Source of the DNA: JAAYRQ01 sp035647815
GTDB taxonomy: Bacteria; Bacillota; Syntrophomonadia; Syntrophomonadales; Syntrophomonadaceae
DNA: 22,285 bases
Direction of reading: 5' to 3'
Assembly (NCBI GenBank): GCA_035647815.1
Contig: DASRMR010000018.1
Coordinates: 1-22,285, forward strand
Shown: in pieces, positions 1 to 7,997 of the stretch
Position numbering within the stretch: the stretch's first letter is position 1
How the letters are laid out: every line of letters begins with the position of its first letter
Program-made: the position numbers and the translations under genes
Notes under the pieces: generated by a model
What the model was told of the DNA's origin: nothing
The model's database searches: none
What the model saw: the letters and a program-made list of their open reading frames with translations, nothing else

Positions 1-807
1 TATTATGCTTTAGGTGATAGCCAGACTAGTAGTTGGACTAATCTATTTACAACTCCTTATCCACAGGCAAGTAAAGGACATACTGATCTAGTTAGTGATT
101 TAGCACTAGGTTGGTTTAGTTTAGATGAAGATGGTCAGTTATTGACTAAAAGCCGGACTGGTTGGCAAAGACCTTCTGGTTGGGAAAATGTGTTAGATGT
201 AGCTAAGAAATATGACCTCAAGTGTGAAATGGTTGTACATATGACTAATAAAGATCGGGTCATGAATAGATTGCTATCTAATCAGGTTAGTGTGCAGCAG
301 GCTGTAGAGCAGATAGCTGAAGAAGCCCGCTATTACTCCGGAGTCAATTTAGATATGGAAGGCTTAGGCTTATCTGAAAAAGGTGAGGCATTATCTGCAG
401 TACAAGATAGTTTTTCGTGGTTTGTAAAATTGTTAAGTGAAAAATTACATAAAAACAATAAAACCCTCAGTCTAAGTTTACATGCACCTAATAGTAGTTA
501 TAAAGGCTATGATTATTTCACATTAGGCAAGTACAGTGACAATATCATCATAATGGCATACGATTACGGTCCTAAACCTGAGCCTAATAATAAGGTAAAC
601 GAAGCTATTACTATGTCATTAGAAAATGTTCCTGCACATAAATTAACTTTAGGAATTTCAGTTCCTTCTGAAACAGCAGAAAGTTTATCCACCAAAATAG
701 GATTAGCAAAAAGATATAATCTTGATGGGGTGGCTATCTGGCGGTTAGGACTAGTAAAAGATGATATGTGGACAACACTAGAAACTAACATCACGGGAAA
801 TAAATAA
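1..807 (+). CDS. Glycosyl hydrolase family 18 protein, C-terminal part (5' end outside window)
   Basis: The reading frame is open from base 1 to the TAA at 805-807, so this is the last 268 residues of a longer protein. It carries the second half of a GH18 TIM barrel. The motif GVNLDMEG is the family DxxDxDxE strand, with the catalytic Glu at about fragment residue 120 (codon 358-360). Later come LSLHAP, IIMAYDYG (the family M-x-Y-D strand) and GVAIWRLGL (the last strand, with its Trp). The family cleaves beta-1,4-GlcNAc-containing polymers. In spore formers, members of this type (YaaH/YdhD-like) act on cell-wall or spore peptidoglycan. The missing N-terminus probably holds an export signal and perhaps SLH or LysM repeats, but that is inference. 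The first Asp of the consensus is not obvious (SGVNLDME), which is common in peptidoglycan-type members. Confidence 0.85.
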   Translation, partial: YYALGDSQTSSWTNLFTTPYPQASKGHTDLVSDLALGWFSLDEDGQLLTKSRTGWQRPSGWENVLDVAKKYDLKCEMVVHMTNKDRVMNRLLSNQVSVQQAVEQIAEEARYYSGVNLDMEGLGLSEKGEALSAVQDSFSWFVKLLSEKLHKNNKTLSLSLHAPNSSYKGYDYFTLGKYSDNIIIMAYDYGPKPEPNNKVNEAITMSLENVPAHKLTLGISVPSETAESLSTKIGLAKRYNLDGVAIWRLGLVKDDMWTTLETNITGNK

Positions 808-820
808 AAAAATTAATAAT

Positions 821-844
821 GAGGAAGTTGGAGATTTCCCCTTT
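821..844 (+). terminator. Possible weak terminator after the GH18 gene
   Basis: GAGGAA (821-826) can pair with TTCCCC (836-841), with one mismatch, and is followed by a short TTT. It lies 13 bases after the GH18 stop. The stem is short and the T-run poor, so this is tentative. Confidence 0.3.
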
Positions 845-913
845 CTATTCATGAATTGTTAGAACTATTTAGAAAATTACAACAAAAATTAGCCAATTTA
901 TTCCTATATGTAA

Positions 914-958
914 TATAATGATTATGGGGGACTATTAAAACATAGTAATTATACTATG
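914..958 (+). promoter_or_regulatory. Promoter -10 box and operator-like inverted repeat before the CoA-transferase gene
   Basis: A consensus TATAAT lies at 914-919; I see no good -35 at normal spacing. Downstream, CATAGTA (941-947) and TACTATG (952-958) form a perfect 7-bp inverted repeat around ATTA. If transcription starts near 926, the repeat lies in the leader, 14 bases before the ribosome binding site. It could be a repressor site or a short leader hairpin. Confidence 0.4.
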
Positions 959-986
959 CAATATTATGAATAGGGGGAGATTTGTT

Positions 987-2330
987 TTGTATTCAAGTGA
1001 GTATAAACGCAAACTAGTTAGTGCAGATGAGGCTGTAAAGGTGGTTAAAAGTGGAGATATTGTAGACTATGGTTTTTTCAATGGCAAACCTGTAGTCTGT
1101 GATATTGCTTTGGCTAAAAGAAAAGACGAATTAAGAGATGTGCTAGTATTTTCTGCAGTTACTTTACCACCAGTACCTGAAGTAGCTAAAATAAGAGAAA
1201 GCTTTACTTATCACGATTGGCAATTTAGTAAAGTTTCCCGTATTTTACAATCTCAATATGAATTAGCATATTATTCACCGATTCTTTATCATCAGGCACC
1301 TAAATATTATTGGGAGGAAATGGGGGGACACCGTAGTGTAGCTATAAGTCAGGTTGCACCTATGGATAGTAAAGGATATTTTAATTTAGGACCACAAAAC
1401 TCGGAAACTAGAGCTAATATGGAAGTCGTAGATACAGTTATAGTCGAGGTTAATAAAAACATGCCAGTATGTTTGGGGGGAGCTGTAGAAACAGTTCATA
1501 TTTCTATGGTAGATTACATAGTAGAAGCTCCTGATGATCAAATATTACCAGATATTCCAGGTGCCGAGCCTACTCCAGTTGATATAGAAGTTGCTAAAAA
1601 TGTGATGGAATTTATTCATGATGGTTCTTGTATCCAACTCGGTATCGGGGGCATGCCTAATGCTGTAGGCAAGGCGATAGCCAACTCAGATTTGAAAAAC
1701 TTAGGTGGACATACGGAAATGTTTGTCGATGCTTATGTAGATATGATCGAATCGGGTCGTATGAATGGAAGTGTGAAAAATATAGACAGGCATAAGACGG
1801 CACATACTTTTGCTATTGGTAGCCAAAGAATGTATGATTTTATGCATGAAAACCCAGGTTTAGCGTCATATCCCGTAGATTATACTAATGATCCACGAGT
1901 AATATCTAGGCTAGATAACTTTGTGTCTATAAATAATGCGGTTCAAGTTGATCTTTATTCCCAAGTGAATGCTGAAAGTTTAGGAACTACACAAATATCT
2001 GGAAATGGTGGCATGTGGGATTTTGTTCTAGGTGCACAATGGTCTGAAAATGGGAAGAGTTTTATTTGTCTATCATCATCTTTTACTGATAGTGAAGGAA
2101 ACCGACACTCCAGAATTGTACCTACTTTTGACCCAGGCTCTATTACTACAATTCCTAGGCAAATGGTCGATTATATAGTTACTGAATATGGTGCAGTTCG
2201 TTTACTTGCTAAACCTACTTGGCAAAGAGCAGAGGCATTAATTTCTATTGCTCACCCAGATTTCCAGGATGATTTAATCAAAGAAGCTACTAAATTAAAG
2301 CTTTGGAGGAGAACTAATAAGATTGAATAA
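987..2330 (+). CDS. Acetyl-CoA hydrolase/transferase family protein (butyryl-CoA:acetate or 4-hydroxybutyrate CoA-transferase type)
   Basis: This cytoplasmic family moves CoA between carboxylic acids, for example butyryl-CoA plus acetate to butyrate plus acetyl-CoA. The N-terminus (SEYKRKLVSADEAVKVVKSGD) and length of about 447 residues fit the Cat1/AbfT/But family. GIGGMPNAV opens the second domain. HTEMF holds the likely catalytic Glu (residue 244 from the TTG start), by analogy with the AbfT glutamate. ISGNGGMWDFVLGA matches the Gly-rich CoA-binding loop, with Asn and Met-Trp where many relatives have Thr and Gln-Leu or Gln-Ile. I placed the start at TTG 987 because GGAG at 976-979 sits exactly 7 bases before it; an upstream in-frame ATG at 966 has no Shine-Dalgarno and would itself contain the SD. 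The acid substrate cannot be fixed from sequence alone. It is monocistronic and ends at a strong terminator. Confidence 0.9.
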   Translation: MYSSEYKRKLVSADEAVKVVKSGDIVDYGFFNGKPVVCDIALAKRKDELRDVLVFSAVTLPPVPEVAKIRESFTYHDWQFSKVSRILQSQYELAYYSPILYHQAPKYYWEEMGGHRSVAISQVAPMDSKGYFNLGPQNSETRANMEVVDTVIVEVNKNMPVCLGGAVETVHISMVDYIVEAPDDQILPDIPGAEPTPVDIEVAKNVMEFIHDGSCIQLGIGGMPNAVGKAIANSDLKNLGGHTEMFVDAYVDMIESGRMNGSVKNIDRHKTAHTFAIGSQRMYDFMHENPGLASYPVDYTNDPRVISRLDNFVSINNAVQVDLYSQVNAESLGTTQISGNGGMWDFVLGAQWSENGKSFICLSSSFTDSEGNRHSRIVPTFDPGSITTIPRQMVDYIVTEYGAVRLLAKPTWQRAEALISIAHPDFQDDLIKEATKLKLWRRTNKIE

Positions 2331-2466
2331 AGATATTCTTCCATGATTAATAAGTCGATAGTTTAAAAACTACATTGAAAGAAGAGAATTTAGATAAAGA
2401 TGATATTAAAACAAATAATGAAGTTTATCTAGGCATTTTCATTTAGCAAAATATATTTAAAAAACT

Positions 2467-2492
2467 AAAAGCCTTCCGTACGGAAGGCTTTT
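2467..2492. terminator. Bidirectional intrinsic terminator
   Basis: AAAAGCCTTCC (2467-2477) and GGAAGGCTTTT (2482-2492) form a perfect 11-bp stem around GTAC, flanked by A-runs and T-runs on both sides. It lies between the convergent CoA-transferase and hydroxyacyl-CoA dehydrogenase genes and should stop transcription from both. Confidence 0.88.
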
Positions 2493-2518
2493 TAGTATAT
2501 AGAAAAAACTTATAAATC

Positions 2519-3283
2519 TTATCTAGGAGCCATACGAATAGCACCATCAAGACGAATTGTTTCTGCGTTAAGGAATGTGTTTTCACAAATATGTTTTACT
2601 AACATTCCAAACTCTTTTGGATCACCTAATCTTTGTGGCATTGGAATAGAATCAGCTAAAGCTTGACGAGTTTCGTCAGGAAGTTGTGCTAGCATTGGAG
2701 TATCAAAAGTTCCAGGAGCAATAGTTACAACTCTGATTAGATGTCTAGAAAGGTCTCTAGCAACTGGAAGAGTCATCGCTGCAACTCCACCTTTAGATGC
2801 TGAGTAAGCAGCTTGTCCGATTTGGCCGTCAAATGCAGCTACGGAAGCTACGTTTATAATAACACCTTTTTCGCCTTCTGTAGGTTCGTTTTTGTCCATA
2901 GCGAAAGCAGCGTTACTTAGCATATCGAATGCACCTATTAGGTTAACATCCATAACCATCTTAAACCAATCAATATTCCAAGGACCTTTTCTGCCTATTG
3001 TGCGTCCAGCACTACCCATACCTGCATTATTAACTAATATATGAAGTCCACCAAATTTTTCTACTGCTGCGTCAATAGTAGCTGTAATTTCTTCTGTTGA
3101 GGTAACATTACATTTTGCAAATAATGCTTTGTCACCAAGTTTAGCGGCTAAAGCATTACCTTTTTCTTCGTTAAGGTCTGCAATAACTACATTAGCTCCA
3201 GCTTCATGTAGGGCAAGAGCTGCAGCTTCACCTAGACCAGATGCGCCACCAGTTATGATAGCTGTTTTACCAGTAATATTCAT
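2519..3283 (-). CDS. 3-hydroxyacyl-CoA dehydrogenase type 2-like short-chain dehydrogenase (SDR)
   Basis: 254 residues, the normal length for a classical SDR. Visible motifs are TGGASGLG (11-18, nucleotide binding), Asp36 at the end of the second strand (favouring NAD over NADP), NNAG (85-88) and the catalytic Ser147, Tyr160 (YSASK) and Lys164. The segment from GRTIGRKGPWNIDWFK through ASVAAFDGQIGQAAYSASK to APGTFDTPM, and the ending LDGAIRMAPR, match the HSD17B10/type-2 3-hydroxyacyl-CoA dehydrogenase subgroup. That subgroup oxidises L-3-hydroxyacyl-CoA to 3-oxoacyl-CoA, a beta-oxidation step. An AAAGGAG ribosome binding site precedes the ATG. It is alone in its transcription unit and converges on the CoA-transferase gene. 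Reductive use in the biosynthetic direction is also possible. Confidence 0.9.
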   Translation of the reverse strand: MNITGKTAIITGGASGLGEAAALALHEAGANVVIADLNEEKGNALAAKLGDKALFAKCNVTSTEEITATIDAAVEKFGGLHILVNNAGMGSAGRTIGRKGPWNIDWFKMVMDVNLIGAFDMLSNAAFAMDKNEPTEGEKGVIINVASVAAFDGQIGQAAYSASKGGVAAMTLPVARDLSRHLIRVVTIAPGTFDTPMLAQLPDETRQALADSIPMPQRLGDPKEFGMLVKHICENTFLNAETIRLDGAIRMAPR

Positions 3284-3379
3284 TCATTCCCACTCCTTTT
3301 TAATTTTAAAATTAATTAGTTAACATTAAACTGTATGTTGATTAGTGCCAGCACCACCCCCACTTCAAGTTTAATTTTA

Positions 3380-3388
3380 AGTATACCA
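3380..3388 (-). promoter_or_regulatory. Extended -10 promoter for the SDR gene
   Basis: On the minus strand, TGGTATACT reads as an extended -10 element (TGn plus TATACT, at 3385-3380). There is no convincing -35, which fits extended -10 promoters. It would give a leader of roughly 90 bases before the SDR start at 3283. Confidence 0.45.
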
Positions 3389-3706
3389 GATATTTACTAT
3401 CTTATCACATGTATTCGGGTATTTGTGAAAAAACTTACAATAAATAATACTAACTCAAGAAAAAGCTGTGTCTTTTTCTTTACAATATCAAGTTTTTCCA
3501 GTCTATCTAAATCAACTATCATTACTTCGGATTCTAATAATTCAACTTTAATGTCTTATAGGTAAACTAACCCATATAGTAATGTTCCTTTTGTAAATAT
3601 ACTCTTACTTATAATAATACGCTAAAAAAAGAATTTTTCCTGCTAAAAATAAAAAAAAACAAAAGTTATAATATTCTGATGATTATGTTATAGTATTTTT
3701 AAGTTT
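3389..3706. other. AT-rich intergenic stretch without a supportable gene
   Basis: This belongs to the 487-base gap between the divergent SDR and thioredoxin-like genes. Open frames here are low-complexity (Ser/Thr/Ile/Leu rich) and lack ribosome binding sites. A possible -10 (TATAGT, 3689-3694) for the downstream thioredoxin-like gene lies at its right end; the matching -35 (TTATAA, 3666-3671) is weak. A minus-strand frame near 3413-3555 has a protein-like composition but no credible start and may be a decayed gene. Confidence 0.5.
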
Positions 3707-3746
3707 ATATCAGTTTATGCTTATAATTATAAGCATAAACTGATAT
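3707..3746. promoter_or_regulatory. Perfect 40-bp palindrome in the leader of the thioredoxin-like gene
   Basis: The left arm 3707-3726 (core CAGTTTATGC, ending TTATAA) is the exact reverse complement of the right arm 3727-3746, with no mismatch and no spacer. It is followed by five T residues (3745-3749 region) and then the ribosome binding site at about 3751-3761. As RNA it would fold into an AU-rich hairpin just before the start codon. It could be an attenuator or stabilising hairpin, or a large dimeric operator in DNA form. Confidence 0.8.
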
Positions 3747-3770
3747 TTTTGGAAGGGGGAGAGAGTAATT

Positions 3771-4205
3771 ATGTCAAGTAGAATGAAACTTGGGTTAGCT
3801 TTATTACTTATATTGCTAGGGATATTCATCGGATTCAAGCTATGGGAACACAAAAATAGTTCTGATGTAGATATTATGCCAAGTGAAAACATGACTGCTA
3901 CTCAGCAAATAGAAATAGCCCAAGAGGCTGGTCAGCCAATGTGGTTAATTTTCACAACTAATAGTTGCCCTTACTGTATAGATCTAAAGGAGATATTTGA
4001 TGAACTTAAAGTAGATTATGATGACAAAATAGCTTTTATCGAGATTAATTTAGATGATAAAGAAAATCGGGAGTTAGGCACAAAATATGAGATTATGTAT
4101 GTGCCTGATAATTATATATATGACAAGGATGGAGAGATTTCGTTTGCCCAAGGCGGGTTACTAGACAAAAAGTTGCTAATTAAAGAGTTGGATAAGGTAA
4201 AATAA
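3771..4205 (+). CDS. Membrane-anchored thioredoxin-like protein
   Basis: 144 residues. Residues 6-24 form one hydrophobic helix after a Met-Ser-Ser-Arg-Met-Lys start, an uncleaved signal anchor that puts the rest outside the membrane. The thioredoxin-fold domain starts near residue 45. It has the redox pair Cys66-Pro-Tyr-Cys69 (CPYC, as in glutaredoxins) and the loop YVPD with the conserved cis-Pro at 112. The likely role is thiol-disulfide exchange or reduction of an extracytoplasmic partner. No CcdA-type electron donor is nearby, so the partner is unknown. GGAAGGGGGAG gives a strong ribosome binding site. The gene is preceded by the 40-bp palindrome, suggesting specific control. Confidence 0.85.
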   Translation: MSSRMKLGLALLLILLGIFIGFKLWEHKNSSDVDIMPSENMTATQQIEIAQEAGQPMWLIFTTNSCPYCIDLKEIFDELKVDYDDKIAFIEINLDDKENRELGTKYEIMYVPDNYIYDKDGEISFAQGGLLDKKLLIKELDKVK

Positions 4206-4300
4206 GCATATGCACATCATAATAGGGGGGGAGATTCTTCACTGCGTTTAGAATGACAAAAACAGGTGTTCAGAATGACGCTAGCTAGTAGTGCATATTA
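4206..4300. repeat. Degenerate intergenic repeat bounded by short inverted repeats
   Basis: ATATGCAC (4208-4215) and GTGCATAT (4291-4298) are perfect inverted ends. Between them is GATTCTTCACTGCGTTTAG plus AATGAC, then a second TCAGAATGAC near 4270-4279. This resembles the widespread 'GATTCTTCGCT..CTCAGAATGAC' type of intergenic repeat, here diverged. It starts right after the thioredoxin-like stop codon. No open frame is present. Confidence 0.5.
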
Positions 4301-4323
4301 TTTCTATTTTATTCAGTTAGAAA

Positions 4324-5502
4324 TTATGCAGGTGATTTTTTATCTGCTAAATCAGGGACTAGGAATGCAAAGAACAAAGAAACTAGAGCAATTCCTGCTG
4401 CAACTATAAATACCCATTCATAACCGAAGGCTGCCCATAAAAGTCCGCCTCCAAATGGGACTAGCATAGACACTGCATGGTCTAAAGTTAAGCCCATAGA
4501 GAGGGTAGGGGCAACATCCTCGGGTTTATCAGCAATACGATTTAAGTAAGTAGTTCTAGCCATACTTACAGCAAACAATACTTGATCTATTATAAAGCAA
4601 ACGAAAATTATCGTAATGGCTATTTCGGTTCCAAACCATTTTGGAGCAAAACCGTAAAGAATACATATTCCCATTATAATTATTGCTTCACTAATTAGAA
4701 TGATTTTTTCTCCTAGAACATCTATGGCTATGCCTAACAAAGGTCTAAAAGCTAGACTAACAATAGTTCCGATTAAGCCTAACAAAGCAAAAGTTTCTAC
4801 ACCGCAATTAAACATCTGTATTAAAACCCAAGGGGCAAAAGTTAAGAAGATTTGTTTACGCGCACCAAAAAGTATATTTAATATATAGTAAAGTGAATAT
4901 TTTTTCTTTAGTAATAAAGGTTGGCGTGGAGTTTTAATAGGTTGCGGCTTAATAAGAAATAGACTTAGAGCTGCGATTAAGGCGCAAGTGCCTGCTATTC
5001 CAAAAATGACTCCAAATGAGAAGTTGAAACTGGACACTCCCCAATAGACTACAAGCATACCTACTAGTGAACCACCTGCCTCTAAGGCTCCTAATCTCCC
5101 TAATAATGTACCAGCTTTACCTTCCTCTGCCATGCGTAATGCTATAGCAGATTTTAGGACCATGAAAAGGTGAGAGCCTGTACTCCAAATTAACATCCAA
5201 ACTACTACCGAATTTATATTTGGGGCTAAGTATCCTTGCCCCCATAAGGATATTCCGACTAAAAAGGCAGCTAACAAAGCAATTCTAGTATCAGGAAGAA
5301 AAGCTAACAAGGAAAATATAAAAACAGTTAAAAAGCCTGGGAATTCACGAGGAAATTCTAATGCACCTCGAGCTACTTCACTAACTTGGTGAACTTGAGA
5401 TAAATAATTATTAAAAGATGGATCATATAATCCTGCATTTAATCCCATTAAGAGAGTAGCTACTGCAAATAGAAATAATGGTGTGACTAGTCTTCTCGAC
5501 AT
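4324..5502 (-). CDS. Major facilitator superfamily transporter
   Basis: 392 residues, almost wholly hydrophobic, with about 12 predicted membrane helices in two halves. They are split by a basic cytoplasmic loop near residues 187-205 (KPQPIKTPRQPLLLKKK). LLGRLGALEAGGSLVG (about 133-148) fits an MFS helix-4/5 segment, and RPLLGIAIDVLGEK resembles the second-half counterpart of the MFS loop motif. It probably exports or imports a small solute with a proton; the substrate cannot be told from sequence. AAAGGAG precedes the ATG. It lies downstream of the CoADR-like gene, but a terminator between them makes it a separate unit. Confidence 0.82.
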   Translation of the reverse strand: MSRRLVTPLFLFAVATLLMGLNAGLYDPSFNNYLSQVHQVSEVARGALEFPREFPGFLTVFIFSLLAFLPDTRIALLAAFLVGISLWGQGYLAPNINSVVVWMLIWSTGSHLFMVLKSAIALRMAEEGKAGTLLGRLGALEAGGSLVGMLVVYWGVSSFNFSFGVIFGIAGTCALIAALSLFLIKPQPIKTPRQPLLLKKKYSLYYILNILFGARKQIFLTFAPWVLIQMFNCGVETFALLGLIGTIVSLAFRPLLGIAIDVLGEKIILISEAIIIMGICILYGFAPKWFGTEIAITIIFVCFIIDQVLFAVSMARTTYLNRIADKPEDVAPTLSMGLTLDHAVSMLVPFGGGLLWAAFGYEWVFIVAAGIALVSLFFAFLVPDLADKKSPA

Positions 5503-5586
5503 GTTTTTGACTCCTTTGATTTACTAACCATCGCTAATTGTATACTTATACTAGTATTAAGGGAAGGTGCTATATCTTAAGTGCTC

Positions 5587-5622
5587 AAAAAAGCTGCCCT
5601 TCATTAATAAAAAGGACAGCTT
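5587..5622 (-). terminator. Intrinsic terminator after the CoADR-like gene
   Basis: On the minus strand AAGCTGTCCTT and AAGGGCAGCTT form an 11-bp stem (one G-U pair in RNA) followed by TTTT. It lies 28 bases past the stop at 5650 and separates that gene from the MFS gene. Confidence 0.82.
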
Positions 5623-5649
5623 AGTAAAAAACCATAGATATCTAAATAT

Positions 5650-6984
5650 TTAAAACTGATTAAGTGCCACTAGAACAGGATCCCATACTGGACCAAATGG
5701 TGGGGAATAAGCTAAATCCATGTCTATCAAGTCTTCTATGGTTGATTGAGATGTAATAGCTGTAGCTAATACATCTATTCGTTTAGCCGCCCCTTTATAA
5801 CCAACTATTTGCCCGCCGAGTATGCGCCGGTTATTAGTATCGGCAATAATTTTAATCCAGATATCTTGAACTGCTGGGCAAAAGTGAGCTGTAGTTTTAG
5901 ACTTTATGGTATGTGCAGTAAAGTCGATACCTAGCTTTTGACATTCTTTTTCATTTAAACCAGTTCGGGAGATTTCTAAGTCCATAACTTTAGCAATTCC
6001 AGTACCTAATACACCATTAAATTCGGCAGAACCACCAGCTATATTTTCACCAGCAGTTTTACCTTGTTTATTAGCAGTAGTACCCATAGGAATATATACT
6101 TCTTCACCAGAGACTAGATGAGTAGTTGTGGCACAATCTCCAGCCGCATATATATCAGTTAAGCTAGTTTCCATACGCTTATTAACTTTAATAGCATTTG
6201 CTACACCTAATTCTATCCCAGCCTTTGAAGCTAGTTCCGAATTAGGGTGAACACCGGTAGATAATAAGACAAAATCAGTCTCGATACTTCCTTGTTCAGT
6301 TATTACTTTTTGAACATGTTCGTCTCCTGCAAAACCGAACACTTTTTCATTAATTCTAACTGTAATTCCTTTGGAAGTGAGATAGTCGGTAACTATTTGA
6401 GCCATATTTTGATCCATATTAGGAAGAATTTGCGAGCTTGCTTCAATGAGTACAATCTCACATTCGTATTCTGCTAAGTTTTCTACCATTTCTAAACCTA
6501 TATAGCCTCCACCAATAATTACGGCCTTTTTAGGTTTCATATTTGCAAAATATTCTTTAATACTTAGGCTATCATGGACATTACGCAGGGGAAGTATACC
6601 TAATAAATCTAGTCCTTCTAGTGGTGGGACTAAAGCTCTAGCACCAGTTGCTATGACTAATTTATCATAAGTTACTATTTTAACTTCACCACTGATTACA
6701 TGGGATATAGTAACAGTCTTATCTTTAGGGTTAATATTGGTAACTTTAGTTTGGATAATAACATTAATATTTTGAGCTCTAAATTGCTCTACAGATCTAG
6801 CAAAAAGCTGTTCTTTTTCAGTAACTTTATCTCCAATAAAATAAGGTAACCCACAACCGGCATAAGAGATGTACTCATCTTGGGTATATACTTCAATCGT
6901 TAAATCTGGATTAGTACGACGAGCTTTAGCTGCAGCACTCATTCCAGCTGCTACTCCACCAATAATAACTAATCTTTCTTGCAT
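5650..6984 (-). CDS. CoA-disulfide reductase / NADH oxidase family flavoprotein
   Basis: 444 residues, the family's usual size. The FAD-binding motif is GGVAAGMSAAAKARR (9-23). SYAGCGLPY carries the single redox Cys44 typical of CoADR, Nox and Npx enzymes, rather than the CxxxxC pair of glutaredoxin-type reductases. GGGYIGLEMVE (158-168) is the second Rossmann motif, ending in Glu181 (VLIEAS), which suggests NADH. YAAGDCA (279-285) is the second FAD contact. The C-terminal dimerisation domain ends LAYSPPFGPVWDP, with the conserved Tyr426 used in CoADR. Likely roles are reduction of CoA-disulfide, polysulfide or persulfide, or NADH-dependent oxygen or peroxide removal; these cannot be separated from sequence. 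A GAAGGTGAG ribosome binding site supports the ATG. It is divergent from degV. Confidence 0.88.
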   Translation of the reverse strand: MQERLVIIGGVAAGMSAAAKARRTNPDLTIEVYTQDEYISYAGCGLPYFIGDKVTEKEQLFARSVEQFRAQNINVIIQTKVTNINPKDKTVTISHVISGEVKIVTYDKLVIATGARALVPPLEGLDLLGILPLRNVHDSLSIKEYFANMKPKKAVIIGGGYIGLEMVENLAEYECEIVLIEASSQILPNMDQNMAQIVTDYLTSKGITVRINEKVFGFAGDEHVQKVITEQGSIETDFVLLSTGVHPNSELASKAGIELGVANAIKVNKRMETSLTDIYAAGDCATTTHLVSGEEVYIPMGTTANKQGKTAGENIAGGSAEFNGVLGTGIAKVMDLEISRTGLNEKECQKLGIDFTAHTIKSKTTAHFCPAVQDIWIKIIADTNNRRILGGQIVGYKGAAKRIDVLATAITSQSTIEDLIDMDLAYSPPFGPVWDPVLVALNQF

Positions 6985-7074
6985 AGACTCACCTTCTTTT
7001 AGTTTTTATTTTAATTAAATTTGCTATATATTTTAAAAAGCTCGAGAATTAATAGGGTAAATACATTAATGATG

Positions 7075-7091
7075 ATAGTATATAATACTAT
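7075..7091. promoter_or_regulatory. Palindrome covering the divergent promoter region of CoADR-like gene and degV
   Basis: ATAGTAT (7075-7081) and ATACTAT (7085-7091) are perfect arms around ATA. A TATAAT at 7081-7086 could be a -10 for degV, but no good -35 is seen. The AT-only content makes chance symmetry quite possible. Confidence 0.3.
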
Positions 7092-7151
7092 ATAACAAAA
7101 ACAGTAATTCGTAATTAAATAAAGTGAAGAATAAGTAAAGGGTGAGGAATT

Positions 7152-7997
7152 ATGGCGATTAAAATTTATGCGGATAATTGTTGTGATCTTGATAAAGATG
7201 TAATAGAAGATTTAGGGGTTAAAATATTTTATGTTACAACAACTATAAAAGAAGAAATATATAAAGATAGATTAGACTTGTCTCCAACTGAATTTTATCA
7301 ATTAATAAATGAGCCCGGAATTTTACCGACTACATCACAAATTCCACCTGCAGAATTTCAGATGGAATTTGAAAAAGTTATTAATGAGACTGATGATGAC
7401 ATAATATATATAGCATTTTCTTCAGGGTTAAGTGGCACATATCAGTCTGCTTGTTTGGCTCGAGATTTGGTTGATCCTAATCGGATTACTATTATAGACT
7501 CCAAAAGCGCCTCAGTAGGTCTCGGATTAACTGTAATTAGAGCTGCACAGGCGGTAAAGGCAGGCAAAAGCAAAGCTGAAGTCCTAGCTGAGATTAACGA
7601 CAATATCGAAAGAATAGAACATATATTTATAGTAGGTAATTTTGATATGTTAAAAAGGGGTGGCAGGGTAAGTTCAACTTCTGCAACGGTAGGCACCTTG
7701 CTTAATATAAAATTACTCTTGCATTTTGTAGATGGGAAAATAGTGCCCTTAGAAAAGGCTCATGGTTTTAAAAAAGCTACAAAGAGAATGCTAGAAATAA
7801 TGGAAGAGCGGGGAGATAATATTTCGCACCAATTGATAGGTATAAACCATTCCAATGATTTAGAAGGTGCTTTAAAACTTAAAAAGCTTATCCAAGAAAA
7901 ATTTGGCTGCCAGGAATTCGTTATATCGGAAATTGGGGCAGTTATAGGCTCACATGTAGGTGCCGGCACTTATTCAGTATTTTTTCTAAGAAAATAA
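7152..7997 (+). CDS. DegV family fatty-acid-binding protein
   Basis: 281 residues, full length for the DegV/FakB family, whose members bind one fatty acid and can present it to the kinase FakA. Family signatures are present in order: YADNCCDL at the start; TTSQIP (60-65, fatty-acid carboxylate contact); SSGLSGTYQSA (90-100); DSKSASVGLG (116-125); LKRGGRVS (167-174, normally LK/RGGRI); and GSHVGAGT (266-273). No FakA gene is in the window, so whether it supplies a kinase or acts as a carrier is open. It fits the fatty-acid theme of the region. GGGTGAGG lies before the ATG. Its stop codon directly abuts the stop of the convergent glycosyltransferase. Confidence 0.9.
   Translation: MAIKIYADNCCDLDKDVIEDLGVKIFYVTTTIKEEIYKDRLDLSPTEFYQLINEPGILPTTSQIPPAEFQMEFEKVINETDDDIIYIAFSSGLSGTYQSACLARDLVDPNRITIIDSKSASVGLGLTVIRAAQAVKAGKSKAEVLAEINDNIERIEHIFIVGNFDMLKRGGRVSSTSATVGTLLNIKLLLHFVDGKIVPLEKAHGFKKATKRMLEIMEERGDNISHQLIGINHSNDLEGALKLKKLIQEKFGCQEFVISEIGAVIGSHVGAGTYSVFFLRK

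Noticed and set aside
966..986. Extra seven codons at the start of the CoA-transferase gene (ATG 966)
   Set aside because: They contain the ribosome binding site of the TTG start and no site precedes the ATG; family N-termini begin near the TTG.
2377..2448. 23-codon frame starting TTG downstream of the CoA-transferase gene
   Set aside because: No ribosome binding site, and no recognisable family.
3413..3555. Minus-strand frame reading ...KVELLESEVMIVDLDRLEKL... that looks protein-like
   Set aside because: No start codon with a ribosome binding site and a stop just upstream. It may be a decayed gene, but too little remains to support one.
3335..3565. Plus-strand open frame of 76 codons
   Set aside because: Low-complexity Ser/Thr/Ile content, no ribosome binding site, and it crosses the SDR promoter region.
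4206..4323. CRISPR-like or direct-repeat array (two AGAATGAC copies)
   Set aside because: Only two short copies, no regular spacer length and no cas gene.
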